The notes beneath the pieces were generated by a model that saw nothing but the letters and a program-made list of their open reading frames with translations, ran no database searches and had not been told where the DNA came from. Position numbers and translations under genes: made by a program. From Ignavibacteriota bacterium (GTDB lineage Bacteria > Bacteroidota > Ignavibacteria > Kapaibacteriales > UBA2268), in assembly GCA_024636855.1 (NCBI GenBank), contig JAGXGG010000063.1:1-48704 (forward strand): a stretch of 48,704 bases of DNA. The letters are read 5' to 3'. Shown piece after piece: positions 35,901 through 44,324 of this stretch (its first letter is position 1; every line of letters starts with the position of its first letter).

Positions 35901-36196
35901 CACAAAGTACTTTAGATGATGGAACTTTAAAAGTTAGAAATCAAGGTAGTTTTTCACCAAATACATTCTATGATCAAAGTAATCCAGCGGTTGCTGCTTC
36001 TTATGCTCCTAGACAGTATAATCAATTCGGTGAAAGACATTACTTTATTGCAGCTGACATAGATCAAAATGGGATTGTAACTAGAGAAGAGCAATATGAG
36101 AATTTTGTTAACACTCTAAATGAAACAAGATATAAAAATAAACCTCTATATCAATTACCAAGAACTATATTTTTTGGTGCTGTAATTAGGTTCTAA
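32987..36196 (+). CDS. TonB-dependent receptor with carboxypeptidase-regulatory-like N-terminal domain
   Basis: A 1070-residue outer-membrane receptor. Signal peptide MLRIALIAILSLAFIIPQSL..AG; then a CarboxypepD_reg-like Ig domain (GTVKGEVVDENGNPAIGASV .. GKFAIPGVRAGSYELKVSYA); the plug domain (SGNGYNIRGMRAEDTQVLVD, GTGAQQGNAVGGTVN); and a 22-strand-type barrel whose last residues NKPLYQLPRTIFFGAVIRF end in Phe as usual for outer-membrane barrels. There is no N-terminal STN signalling domain, so it is not a classical FecA-type transducer. No SusD gene follows. Instead a T9SS cargo-like protein and a PorV/PorQ protein follow, 32 and 17 bases apart. The substrate is unknown. Start set at ATG 32987 because of the AGGAG eight bases upstream. 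Confidence 0.93.
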   Translation: MLRIALIAILSLAFIIPQSLTAGVNGTVKGEVVDENGNPAIGASVLLVGTTQGAYVKANGKFAIPGVRAGSYELKVSYAGYEPTIKKINVSADQTTDVDFKLKTFTSEEIVVTTKMVEKTQVGSNMIFDKNALERTATAGVTSLVTQSSGVTNSGNGYNIRGMRAEDTQVLVDGLDMGNQFTGGFGGSGTAYAPMVSQYATEEVQVKKGGTGAQQGNAVGGTVNTVVKTGNSESYEGFIAYRADLPSLNGSQGQGVDLIANGNSFDIIEQGEGRQLEGDNLSNFEFGVGGPIPGLDKALNTATFYLTGRYEFRQNRASTYEYYAPVVNDFGGNEIMGGENLGQIDNQRSWVKNITGRLTFGVSDNISLTVGGQLGQTNLESQGLNTLYMDQEGVMDGVSNGIEERFAKLNVTNTDVNNVFVKMTHSFSEASAFYDIRLSSNINNDMIGRRANPGSDPSFFGGFDIMIPTDEYARDPDTRQLTFGLRDNIPDQYTPIFTRKLPNDGSSVASKEDYYVANPLTGYVESTPISTFRNPYGSDQFFTGHGSYGFQFRQGNYLQADGNFTKYISGDRFEHNIQMGFELRTYTMGFHSNSSPTTSETVDVYSSEFGGNIYTPNQEIYELTSDEFRPFRAGVFVQDQISFEGIIITPGMRFDMFNANAVYRTELFPLPAIDEVDKFSETEAKIMISPRLNASYPITDQSIFKMNFGIYYQMPQLQYMFDGANLVAENIRRPIIGNPNIEPQRTNKYEVGYTTALTEDFALDINAYYNDIYNQLGYAYIADANPYYLAEVGQYGTNKGVEIDLRKRVRDHFGFRIAYTLGSIRGTSAEARSSTNLNFDPITSNPTLPLATIRLGRDITHRLTTVVNFDWGTEEGPSIGGIHLLENAYITFTGNFNSGSPYTLTTINGIGQLSEINALEGPARWSIDTRLGKRFQLSDLFGEGMGNSSVEIYVDIFNTTNRTEAVAVYGGTQSTLDDGTLKVRNQGSFSPNTFYDQSNPAVAASYAPRQYNQFGERHYFIAADIDQNGIVTREEQYENFVNTLNETRYKNKPLYQLPRTIFFGAVIRF

Positions 36197-36228
36197 ATAA
36201 GATAAAAAATTAATTATTAGGAGTTTAT

Positions 36229-39200
36229 ATGAATTTTCTAAAGAAAATTATTTTCATTTCACTAATGTTGTCATTTGCAATGCAAATAGCACAAGCATTA
36301 CCAAATGAAAAATACATGAAGAAAAAGGAAAACCAGGTTCAGAGAGATCCATTAGGATTTCTTGATTACCAAAAAAATACCTTGAGTAATATTGAGACAG
36401 TTATTTCTAATTTTGGTATGATTGGTCATGATAAACCTAGAGGAATTGGTTCGGGTTATTTCCCTAGAAATTCGCGTAATCAATACATATATGGTGGTGG
36501 TATTTGGTATGCTGCACAAAAGAAAATACCTTATTATGATAGCACAACTCAACAAATTGAATATAACTTAGGCAAGTTAGTTTCTGTATCTTATGACCCT
36601 AGTGTTGCTGATTCGTGGCAAACTCCTGGAAGAATAGAAGATGGAGATTTATCTGAAAAAGATCCAGAGAAATATAAAGTATTCTTTTCTACAGATTATT
36701 CTAGAACAACGGGTAAGGCACTAGATCCTTCTGATAGTGACACACCATATTGGCCTATTTGGGATACTAATCCTGATGATACAGTTGGATACAGTCGTTA
36801 CTTCGGATATTATCAATATGATGAATTAGATAGAAGACAATCTAAATACCCGAAAGGACCATCAATGATTTCGGGTGAAGATATATTCACTACTTATAAT
36901 GATTTAGATGTTTCACAATATGTAGGTTCTATTTCACAAAGAAGATTACAAGGTTATCCCCTAGGATTACAATATGAATTTACAATATATTCATGGGGAT
37001 TTGGTAGATACCAAAACTTCTTCTTCTGTCTATATGATGTAATTAATATGTCAGAAGATACCCTTTATGATTGCTGGTTAGCACCTATCATGGATGTTGA
37101 TTTGGCAAGAAGACCATTTGAGATTCCTGGAGCTTCTAATGATAGAGTAAGTTATTGGTACGAAGACCCTGAATTCAACTTAGCTTATCAATTTACTAAT
37201 GGAGAATTTGGTGAGCAAGGACAAGGTTTTGGATATCTTGGTTTTGACTTCCTAGAATCTCCAACAATAATTAGACCTCCATTATTAGACGGAGATGGTA
37301 ATTTACAAGAAGAAATAAAATGCGTAGATTTAGGAAATGGAGTAGAATTATGTGATACTACATATATAGCTGATGAAACTCACCCAGATTATAAGTTTTT
37401 AAGAAAGGATTCAGCATTTTATGATAATTCGAATCAACTAGGATTGGTGACATTTAAAAATTGGAATGCACAAGAAGATATAGACGAAGATGTAGCTAGA
37501 TACAATTATCTTTCAGAAGGTGTAACTGACGTTGACTTTGGTCCTGGTGATAAAAGATTTATGATGGCTACTGGGGCATTTCACATGCGTCCTGGAGATA
37601 CATCAAGAACTGTAGTTTGTATTATGATTGCAACACCTTCTAAAACAGGTGATGCGGATGGTACTATAGAAGATAGACAAGGTCTTAAATCTTTAGATAT
37701 ATTTGCTCAGGAAGTCTATGACAATAATTTTAGAGCTCCTAGACCTCCAGATGCAGCTCAGATAAAATATTATAAAGCATTGAATAATGGTATTACTATA
37801 GCATGGGATTCTACTTCAGAGATGTCATTTGATAGAGAAGAAGCTGGACTAGATTTCTTAGGTTATAGAATAGACAGAGGAAGAGTTGCAGATTTAGATA
37901 CATTTAATATTAGCCAAATTTCACCTAATACTCAGTACCCTCGTGGTGCTGGACCATATGGTTGGAAACAGGTTGCTTTATATCAACTTCCACTCCCATT
38001 TAGACAATCAACTAGAATAATTACAGATCCTAACTTAGGTAATGCTGCTATTGATTCATTCTTAATAGTTGGTCCTACTTTTGATAGAAATGGTGTTATA
38101 GATGATACTAGTGCTATTCGAGTAATTAGACATGGACAGGGTGTTTTATTCCACCCTATGGCGAATACATATAGAGTAAGTAACAGATATATACCATCTA
38201 TAGCGGGTATCAATCCTATTGCACCTTGGGGTGAGCATTATAAAACTTTGGCAGATGCTGATTTTGATCAAGCGGATTATAATAGTTATAGAGTCACTTA
38301 TGATGCAAGTAATCCTCAGAGACTATTTGATTCTGCGTTAGTAGGTGTAATCAAATTTGATAGAGCAAGAGTACCTTATAATCCTTTGTTCTTTGATAAT
38401 TACACTTTCGAAGTTTCGAAAACATATAAGGAAAGAGTATTAGATTCAATCGCTATAGATGGAATTGCTGTAAGGTATGTAACTACAAAAGTTAAGAACC
38501 CGAATGGTACTGATAGTATAACTGTAGAGACATCTGTAGTTGATTCTGTTTATTTTACAAGATCAGGTAGAATATTAAAAAATGGTGGTTCTGATAAATA
38601 TATACTAGATGGGGCACTTCCAATATCTAATTTTGCACTCGCAATGAATGATTCTGTTCGTGTTAAGAGAGCTTTAGATTCACTTTATTCTTATATACAA
38701 ACAGGGAAAGTAGTATATGAATTCTATGATTTTGAATCCGATACTGCGATTAAGAATAACATAATTGCTCCTTATATGAAGTTGATTACAAATAATAGAA
38801 CATTCACTGATATAGGTGATGATAATAGAGATGGTGTTTTTTCAAATACATCAGATTTTGATAATACAGAAAAACTTATAAATAATACTCCTTACTACTA
38901 TAGAGTATTAGCTTATGACCAAGGTGATGCTAGTCAACCAACACCAAGAAAAATAAATACAAGTGTCCCAAATGTAAATGAAATAGAAGCATTCCCTGAA
39001 GCCGTAGAAGTTGGATCAAAATTAAAATTTGAAATAATAGATATGGATTCCAGTAAATTCAATGGTCTATATGATTTCGAATTCTTTGCTATTGATGAAG
39101 ATAGAGCGAAGCAGCTATTCTTAGGTGACACTCTTGAATTAGATTTCCAAGTACAATGGAATCATTTCACTGCAAATCTACAAGTAAGAGATGATCAACA

Positions 39201-40935
39201 AGGAGATCCCAATATTCCAACAAATAACTATTTAAGAAGAGCAACTTTGAGAAATCTTTCTCAAGATAGTGCGATATTATATAGTCAAGCAATACAATTC
39301 AATCCAAATGGATGTTTTACATCTGGAGAAGTAGCATCTGCACTTTATGAAAATGCAGCTGTTATAGTTGGTAATAATGAAGCCATTTTAAATGAAGGGG
39401 ATACAGTTACAACTTTTGGAGTTTGGGATAATTCAGAAATAATTGATTTTTCTGGTAGATTTGATTCTGGAGATTTTACGGCACAAAATCATTGTAATAC
39501 GCAATTTTTCTTACCTCCTGCTTATGGAACATTAGGGTATAGCTTTAAATTTGCACTATTACAACATGGTGGTAGATATAGAGCAGATAAGATTGAAATA
39601 ATTGAAGGAGATGCTGAAACTATTGTTTATTCATATGATAAAAATGAAGTGGATCTACCTAAATTATATACATTAAGATCGCAAGCAGTTGATACTTTAC
39701 ACGTTGGTCTAAGTGTAGTTACTCAAAATAACCAAAGTGTTGCAGCTCCTTTTATAGCTCCAGTTTATGGAAGTTTTAATAATGGTCCTGTAGACGTTGA
39801 AGTTGAATTCATTGGTGCCGGAACCGAAGAGTTTGAACTAGAGTGGGGTAGAAGCAATGAAGCTGAAACAACTAGTTTTACAGAACAAAGCACATTTACA
39901 GTTAATTATTTGGATGTTAAACTTACAAATAAATATAATTTTACTACTTCGACTGTCAAATCTGAGATTAGTGTTGGAAACTCTACTGAAATGGAACATA
40001 TTAATATTGATCCTGTCTTTACGGGTAATATATTAACATCACAATCTAATGAACAAAATCAACAAATAGAAGTCGTAAGAAAGCCATATCCAGATCCAAG
40101 AAATTTACCAGCTATGGGTATTGAAGTAGAGGAATTTTTTGGTAAATATAATATTGTCGCTTTTGGACATGTAAATATTGAGAAGAATAATGGATTTAGC
40201 ACTAAAAGACATTCAGTTGCTAGACCTGTAAATAATACAGATTTGAGAACAACTGTGCAAGGTTATACAGGGCTTCCTCAAGGTAGGTATTACTTGAATG
40301 GTACTGACTCGAAAGGAAATAGAATTGACTTCATCAATGTAATGAATATTGCAGGAGCTAGGTTTGTTTTTGATAATAAAAACATTCAAAGAAAATGGAC
40401 AGGAATCGATGAGGAAAATAACATACCTCCTTCAATTGATGCAAATAAAAAACTAATACTTGATGCTAGAGACTTTGAAGTTGGAGATAAAGTTAGATTA
40501 ACTACTAATGGCGGTGCATCTGGTTTACCTTTACCAAATGCAAAACTGAAAGTATTACTTAGAGATGCTACACCTGGTGGTTTAAATGACGATCAAATGG
40601 AAGGAATAAGAGTAGTACCTAACCCTTATTATATTACACATCAGAATGAACGTAGTCCTTATGAGAGTAAATTATACTTCACAAAAATTCCTCCTGGATC
40701 TAAGATTAATATTTACACTGTAAGTGGAAGTTTAGTTCAGTCTATTGACCATGATCCTTTCAGTAGTGATAATGATGAAGGAAGAGTTGCTGTGAATGTT
40801 TGGGATATGATTATGAAGAATGGATTAAGAGTCCAATCACAAGTATTTATAGCACAAATAATAGCTCCAAATGGTGCTGAAACTATTAAAAAGTTCTCAG
40901 TAGTTGTAGGTACATTTAACGTTTTCGACCAATAA
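36229..40935 (+). CDS. Large secreted protein with variant T9SS-type tail, in the TonB receptor / PorV operon
   Basis: The 1568-residue product has a signal peptide (MNFLKKIIFISLMLSFAM..AQA), then a long body I cannot assign to a single family. Near residue 520 a fibronectin-III-like phrase appears (PRPPDAAQIKYYKALNNGIT, IAWDSTSEMS), and Asp/Tyr-rich phrases with PYYYRVLAYDQGDASQP follow. The C-terminus resembles the IRVVPNPYY-type T9SS tail common in Ignavibacteria-like genomes: GIRVVPNPYYITHQNERS, then LYFTKIPPGSKINIYTVSGS and FIAQIIAPNGAETIKKFSVV. Unusually it ends with about ten extra residues (VVGTFNVFDQ). It sits between a TonB-dependent receptor and PorV/PorQ, a setting that points to export by T9SS and perhaps joint assembly of a surface complex. 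The leader duplicates that of the preceding gene. Confidence 0.85.
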   Translation: MNFLKKIIFISLMLSFAMQIAQALPNEKYMKKKENQVQRDPLGFLDYQKNTLSNIETVISNFGMIGHDKPRGIGSGYFPRNSRNQYIYGGGIWYAAQKKIPYYDSTTQQIEYNLGKLVSVSYDPSVADSWQTPGRIEDGDLSEKDPEKYKVFFSTDYSRTTGKALDPSDSDTPYWPIWDTNPDDTVGYSRYFGYYQYDELDRRQSKYPKGPSMISGEDIFTTYNDLDVSQYVGSISQRRLQGYPLGLQYEFTIYSWGFGRYQNFFFCLYDVINMSEDTLYDCWLAPIMDVDLARRPFEIPGASNDRVSYWYEDPEFNLAYQFTNGEFGEQGQGFGYLGFDFLESPTIIRPPLLDGDGNLQEEIKCVDLGNGVELCDTTYIADETHPDYKFLRKDSAFYDNSNQLGLVTFKNWNAQEDIDEDVARYNYLSEGVTDVDFGPGDKRFMMATGAFHMRPGDTSRTVVCIMIATPSKTGDADGTIEDRQGLKSLDIFAQEVYDNNFRAPRPPDAAQIKYYKALNNGITIAWDSTSEMSFDREEAGLDFLGYRIDRGRVADLDTFNISQISPNTQYPRGAGPYGWKQVALYQLPLPFRQSTRIITDPNLGNAAIDSFLIVGPTFDRNGVIDDTSAIRVIRHGQGVLFHPMANTYRVSNRYIPSIAGINPIAPWGEHYKTLADADFDQADYNSYRVTYDASNPQRLFDSALVGVIKFDRARVPYNPLFFDNYTFEVSKTYKERVLDSIAIDGIAVRYVTTKVKNPNGTDSITVETSVVDSVYFTRSGRILKNGGSDKYILDGALPISNFALAMNDSVRVKRALDSLYSYIQTGKVVYEFYDFESDTAIKNNIIAPYMKLITNNRTFTDIGDDNRDGVFSNTSDFDNTEKLINNTPYYYRVLAYDQGDASQPTPRKINTSVPNVNEIEAFPEAVEVGSKLKFEIIDMDSSKFNGLYDFEFFAIDEDRAKQLFLGDTLELDFQVQWNHFTANLQVRDDQQGDPNIPTNNYLRRATLRNLSQDSAILYSQAIQFNPNGCFTSGEVASALYENAAVIVGNNEAILNEGDTVTTFGVWDNSEIIDFSGRFDSGDFTAQNHCNTQFFLPPAYGTLGYSFKFALLQHGGRYRADKIEIIEGDAETIVYSYDKNEVDLPKLYTLRSQAVDTLHVGLSVVTQNNQSVAAPFIAPVYGSFNNGPVDVEVEFIGAGTEEFELEWGRSNEAETTSFTEQSTFTVNYLDVKLTNKYNFTTSTVKSEISVGNSTEMEHINIDPVFTGNILTSQSNEQNQQIEVVRKPYPDPRNLPAMGIEVEEFFGKYNIVAFGHVNIEKNNGFSTKRHSVARPVNNTDLRTTVQGYTGLPQGRYYLNGTDSKGNRIDFINVMNIAGARFVFDNKNIQRKWTGIDEENNIPPSIDANKKLILDARDFEVGDKVRLTTNGGASGLPLPNAKLKVLLRDATPGGLNDDQMEGIRVVPNPYYITHQNERSPYESKLYFTKIPPGSKINIYTVSGSLVQSIDHDPFSSDNDEGRVAVNVWDMIMKNGLRVQSQVFIAQIIAPNGAETIKKFSVVVGTFNVFDQ

Positions 40936-40952
40936 TATCTTAGGAATATAAA

Positions 40953-41981
40953 ATGAAAAAAATAATTATATTATTATTAGCTCTACCACTACTGAATTTG
41001 AGTGCTGTTGAATCCGATAGAATTTTCTCTGCTTCGAATGCACAAAATTTTACTAAAGTCGGTGCTGATGGTGGTCAATTCCTAAAAATAGGTGTTGGTG
41101 CTCGAGGTACAGGTATGGCAGGCGCATTTAGTGCTTTAGCGAATGATTTAACTGCATTATACTATAATCCTGCCGGAATAAATGAACAAGAGGGAGTTAC
41201 AACTAACTTCTCTTATACATCTTGGTTCGGTGGATTCTCACACAATTTTGCGGCAGTAGCTTTTCCTATTAGTTCACAATATAAAATTGCGGTTAGTATG
41301 GTAAACTTTACTTCAGGTGATGTAGAAGAAACTACTTTGCTACAAGATCAAGGAACTGGTAGAAACTACTCTGTAGATGATCTTGCTTTACAAATGACTT
41401 TTGCTGGTAAACTAACTGAGCAGTTCTCTTTTGGTATAACGGCAAAGTATGTACAATTAGCTTTTGCTGATGTATCAAGTGGTGGATTAGCAATAGATGT
41501 AGGTACTCAATATGATACTGGTATTGAAGGAATCAAATTTGGATTCTCTGTTCATAACTTAGGCACAGATCATGCATATAGTGGAGAGGGTTTATCTGGT
41601 AGAAATAAAATAAATGACTATATTCAAACTTTACCAAAAGATTTAGAGTATACAGCATATAGATTTTCTCTACCTTTAATGTTCAGAGTCGGATTTGGTA
41701 AAGAAATTTATTCTGATGAAATGAATCAATTAGATGCTGCTTTTGACTTCGTTGCTTCATCTGATTCACCTGAACAATATGTTTTCGGTGTTGAGTATTC
41801 TTGGAACGACTTAGTATTCGTAAGAGGCGGTTATCTAGTTGGACATGATCAATTAGGTCTAGCTGGCGGTGTTGGTCTTAATTATAATAGTGGTGGCTTC
41901 AATGGAGCTTTAGACTATTCTGTTAACCCAACTGCGGATATTGGACTAATTAACAGATTTACTATTGGTCTTGATTTCTAA
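40953..41981 (+). CDS. PorV/PorQ-family outer-membrane protein (T9SS-associated)
   Basis: A 342-residue barrel protein: signal peptide (MKKIIILLLALPLLNLSA), then the family hallmark GGQFLKIGVGARGTGMAGAF followed by NDLTALYYNPAGINEQEG, typical of PorV/PorQ and FadL-like short barrels. It ends LINRFTIGLDF with terminal Phe. PorV shuttles T9SS cargo from the translocon to the attachment complex, while PorQ is its relative; members also occur as dedicated partners next to individual cargo genes, and that is the likely reading here because a cargo gene lies 17 bases upstream. AGGAA precedes the ATG. A terminator follows. Whether it is the housekeeping PorV or a cassette-specific homologue cannot be told from this window. 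Confidence 0.9.
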   Translation: MKKIIILLLALPLLNLSAVESDRIFSASNAQNFTKVGADGGQFLKIGVGARGTGMAGAFSALANDLTALYYNPAGINEQEGVTTNFSYTSWFGGFSHNFAAVAFPISSQYKIAVSMVNFTSGDVEETTLLQDQGTGRNYSVDDLALQMTFAGKLTEQFSFGITAKYVQLAFADVSSGGLAIDVGTQYDTGIEGIKFGFSVHNLGTDHAYSGEGLSGRNKINDYIQTLPKDLEYTAYRFSLPLMFRVGFGKEIYSDEMNQLDAAFDFVASSDSPEQYVFGVEYSWNDLVFVRGGYLVGHDQLGLAGGVGLNYNSGGFNGALDYSVNPTADIGLINRFTIGLDF

Positions 41982-42003
41982 TTTGAATAAAATATTTTAA
42001 TTC

Positions 42004-42040
42004 AATGCCGTTAAGTATTACTATATTTGACGGCATTTTT
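42004..42040 (+). terminator. Rho-independent terminator after the PorV/PorQ gene
   Basis: AATGCCGT (42004-42011) and ACGGCATT (42030-42037) pair around an 18-base loop, followed by a T run. The next start codon is only two bases after the T run, and the loop contains TATATTTG (42022-42029), a possible -7 box. Confidence 0.75.
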
Positions 42041-42042
42041 AT

Positions 42043-43443
42043 ATGAAAACATTACATTATATAGCATTTTTTATTTTCCTTTTTCAGCTGAAATCATTTT
42101 CAGTTGAGTATAATATATTGCAATTCAAATATGATGAAAATAAAACATTAATTGAATTCAATTATCAATTACATAATGATAGTTTAGATTATATTTCTAC
42201 TGATGATAGTTCTCTAATCTCGAAAACAGAATTCAACATTATTATTTCGTCGACAGGTATAGAATCAGTAAATGACAGTTGGGGATTTATATATAAAAAG
42301 AAAAAATCTGACTCCTCACTTGTTCTATTTGATAAAAAATATTACACTCTCTTCCCAGGTCAATATGAATATGAGATAACAATTAGAAATAGTGGGAAGT
42401 CACCTTTAATATTTAAAGGTAAGATGGATGTCAGAGATTTCCACAAGAAAAAGGTACTTATTTCTGATATATTAATAGCACATCAGATAGAAAATTACAA
42501 TTCTGAATATCATAATGAATTATTCAAAAAGAATAGGTTGTTCGCAATACCCAATGTAGAACAAACTATAAGTGGTATTTACCCATTTTTGAAATATTAC
42601 TTCGAAGTTTATAACATAGATACTAACAGAGAAAATAATATAGAAATCGAATATACTGTACAAACTGGTGATAATAGAGTAGTAAACAATTTCAAAAAGA
42701 AAAAAGGAATTGTTGGAACATCTTTTTATGATTATGGTATGATACCGGTAGATACGCTAAAAAATGGTGTATATAAGCTTTTAATAAATATTTATAACAA
42801 TGACGATATTGTACAATCACAAATAACTAAATTCTATGTCTTAGACCCAACTAGAGATTTTCATATTAGTGAGAAATATATTGAGAATATTTCTTTTGAA
42901 CGCAGCCCATTTGCTATCATGTTAGAAGAGCGTATTAGTTACGAGTATGAGACTATGAAGATTCTGTTGACTGAGTTTGAAAAAGAAAAATATGATATGC
43001 TTAATTCTTTACGTGCTCAACAAAGAGCACTCTATTCCTACTGGAAAGAAAGAGATCCCGATACTACAACAGCTGTAAATGAACTTATGACTGAGTTTCA
43101 AGAGAGAGTGGAATTTGCCACAAAGTATTTTTCAAGAGGCGATATTATGCCAGGATGGAAAACGGAAAGAGGAAGAATACTCTTGAAGTTTGGTTTTCCT
43201 ACTAACCGAGAAATATTCCGTACAAAAGGTGATAGAAAAGCAGCTGAAGAATGGCAATATGACGAACTATATGGAGGTTCATATTTCTTTTTTGTAGATA
43301 GATTTGGCGATAATTCATTCTTGTTGGTTCATTCAACTGCACCGAATGAGATTAAAAACTTCAATTGGTTCCAAGAGTTTAATCCGGCAATAGACAATGA
43401 TGGTAGCCCCAAGTATAATAGTAGTAGAAACAGTAATAGATAA
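42043..43443 (+). CDS. GWxTD domain-containing secreted protein
   Basis: The 466-residue protein has a signal peptide (MKTLHYIAFFIFLFQLKSFS) and a beta-rich body to about 290, then an all-helical stretch (SYEYETMKILLTEFEKEKYD) and the GWxTD module near residue 371: PGWKTERGRILLKFGFPTNR, then AAEEWQYDELYGGSYFFFVD and LVHSTAPNEIKNFNW. The module is frequent in the FCB group and Acidobacteria and its function is unknown. The stop codon and the start of the next gene overlap (TAATG), so it is translationally coupled to the LpxL-like acyltransferase, and possibly linked to envelope lipid assembly. Its own promoter, if any, must overlap the terminator immediately upstream. Confidence 0.88.
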   Translation: MKTLHYIAFFIFLFQLKSFSVEYNILQFKYDENKTLIEFNYQLHNDSLDYISTDDSSLISKTEFNIIISSTGIESVNDSWGFIYKKKKSDSSLVLFDKKYYTLFPGQYEYEITIRNSGKSPLIFKGKMDVRDFHKKKVLISDILIAHQIENYNSEYHNELFKKNRLFAIPNVEQTISGIYPFLKYYFEVYNIDTNRENNIEIEYTVQTGDNRVVNNFKKKKGIVGTSFYDYGMIPVDTLKNGVYKLLINIYNNDDIVQSQITKFYVLDPTRDFHISEKYIENISFERSPFAIMLEERISYEYETMKILLTEFEKEKYDMLNSLRAQQRALYSYWKERDPDTTTAVNELMTEFQERVEFATKYFSRGDIMPGWKTERGRILLKFGFPTNREIFRTKGDRKAAEEWQYDELYGGSYFFFVDRFGDNSFLLVHSTAPNEIKNFNWFQEFNPAIDNDGSPKYNSSRNSNR

Positions 43444-44324
43444 TGAAGAATCTAATTCAGAAAATATCTTTGCTTTTCTTCAAATTGCTTCGAAGCTTTC
43501 TGAAACTCGTGCCCGAATCGATAAAAATATTAATCGGAAAGTTGTTTGGCTTACTAATGATTATAGCTTCTGCTAAACGGAAAAAAATAACTTTCAATAA
43601 TATTAAAAATTCTAACCTTGATTATTCTGATGATGAAATAAGAAAAATACTCAAGGAGTCCTACCAAAATCTAGGCATAACACTAGTTGAATTACTCACT
43701 ATAGATACTTATGATTTCAAATCTACCTCACCAAAAGTTTACTATTCTAATATAGAAATTATCAAACAAGCTAAAGAAAAAGGCAACGGAGTAATATTAT
43801 TGTCAGGACATTTTGGAAATTGGGAATTATTAGCTTTCTCTGCAAGTGTGCTTCTTGAAGAAGCTCTACATATTGTAATCAAATATCAAATGAATCCATA
43901 TACTGACAAATATCTCAGAAATTTGCGCCAAAGAAGTGGTAATGAACTTATAGATATGAACAAAGCCGGATTGACTATGGTCAAAGCTATAAAGAATAAT
44001 AATATAATAGCAATGCTTTCAGATCAGAGAGCTGGTAAGAATGAAGGTTTTGAGTTGGAATTTCTAGGGAGGGAAGCAAGTACTTACAAAGCTCCAGCTC
44101 TACTAGCTTTGAAATTCAAAACTCCTATAATAGTTGGTTTTGCTGTTCGTGATAAAAAGAATAATTACAAGGTAGATTTAATAGAACTAGACCATTCTGA
44201 TTTGGAAGACAATACTGAAGGGGTAGAGGAACTTACGAAAAGATACTTAAGTTTATTAGAGAATGCTATTAGAGAGAACCCTGGGCTTTGGACGTGGCAG
44301 CATAATAGATGGAAGATAAATTGA
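43443..44324 (+). CDS. LpxL/HtrB-family lipid A acyltransferase
   Basis: A 293-residue membrane-associated enzyme that adds a secondary acyl chain to lipid A or a related lipid, using acyl-ACP. Seen: N-terminal hydrophobic/basic helix region; the catalytic HX4E motif in ILLSGHFGNWELLAF (His 123, Glu 128); the lysophospholipid-acyltransferase LPLAT core with MNPYTDKYLRNLRQRSG; DQRAGKNEG; FLGREASTYKAPALLALKF; and the C-terminal NPGLWTWQHNRWK typical of LpxL/LpxM. Length is normal. It overlaps the GWxTD stop by one base and the WaaF-like start by 16 bases, so all three genes form one coupled operon. LpxL versus LpxM specificity cannot be told. Confidence 0.93.
   Translation: MKNLIQKISLLFFKLLRSFLKLVPESIKILIGKLFGLLMIIASAKRKKITFNNIKNSNLDYSDDEIRKILKESYQNLGITLVELLTIDTYDFKSTSPKVYYSNIEIIKQAKEKGNGVILLSGHFGNWELLAFSASVLLEEALHIVIKYQMNPYTDKYLRNLRQRSGNELIDMNKAGLTMVKAIKNNNIIAMLSDQRAGKNEGFELEFLGREASTYKAPALLALKFKTPIIVGFAVRDKKNNYKVDLIELDHSDLEDNTEGVEELTKRYLSLLENAIRENPGLWTWQHNRWKIN

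Noticed and set aside
32987-36196. FecA-type signalling from the TonB receptor to the ECF sigma factor
   Set aside because: The receptor has no STN domain and the anti-sigma protein has no FecR-type domain, so the classical route is not supported.
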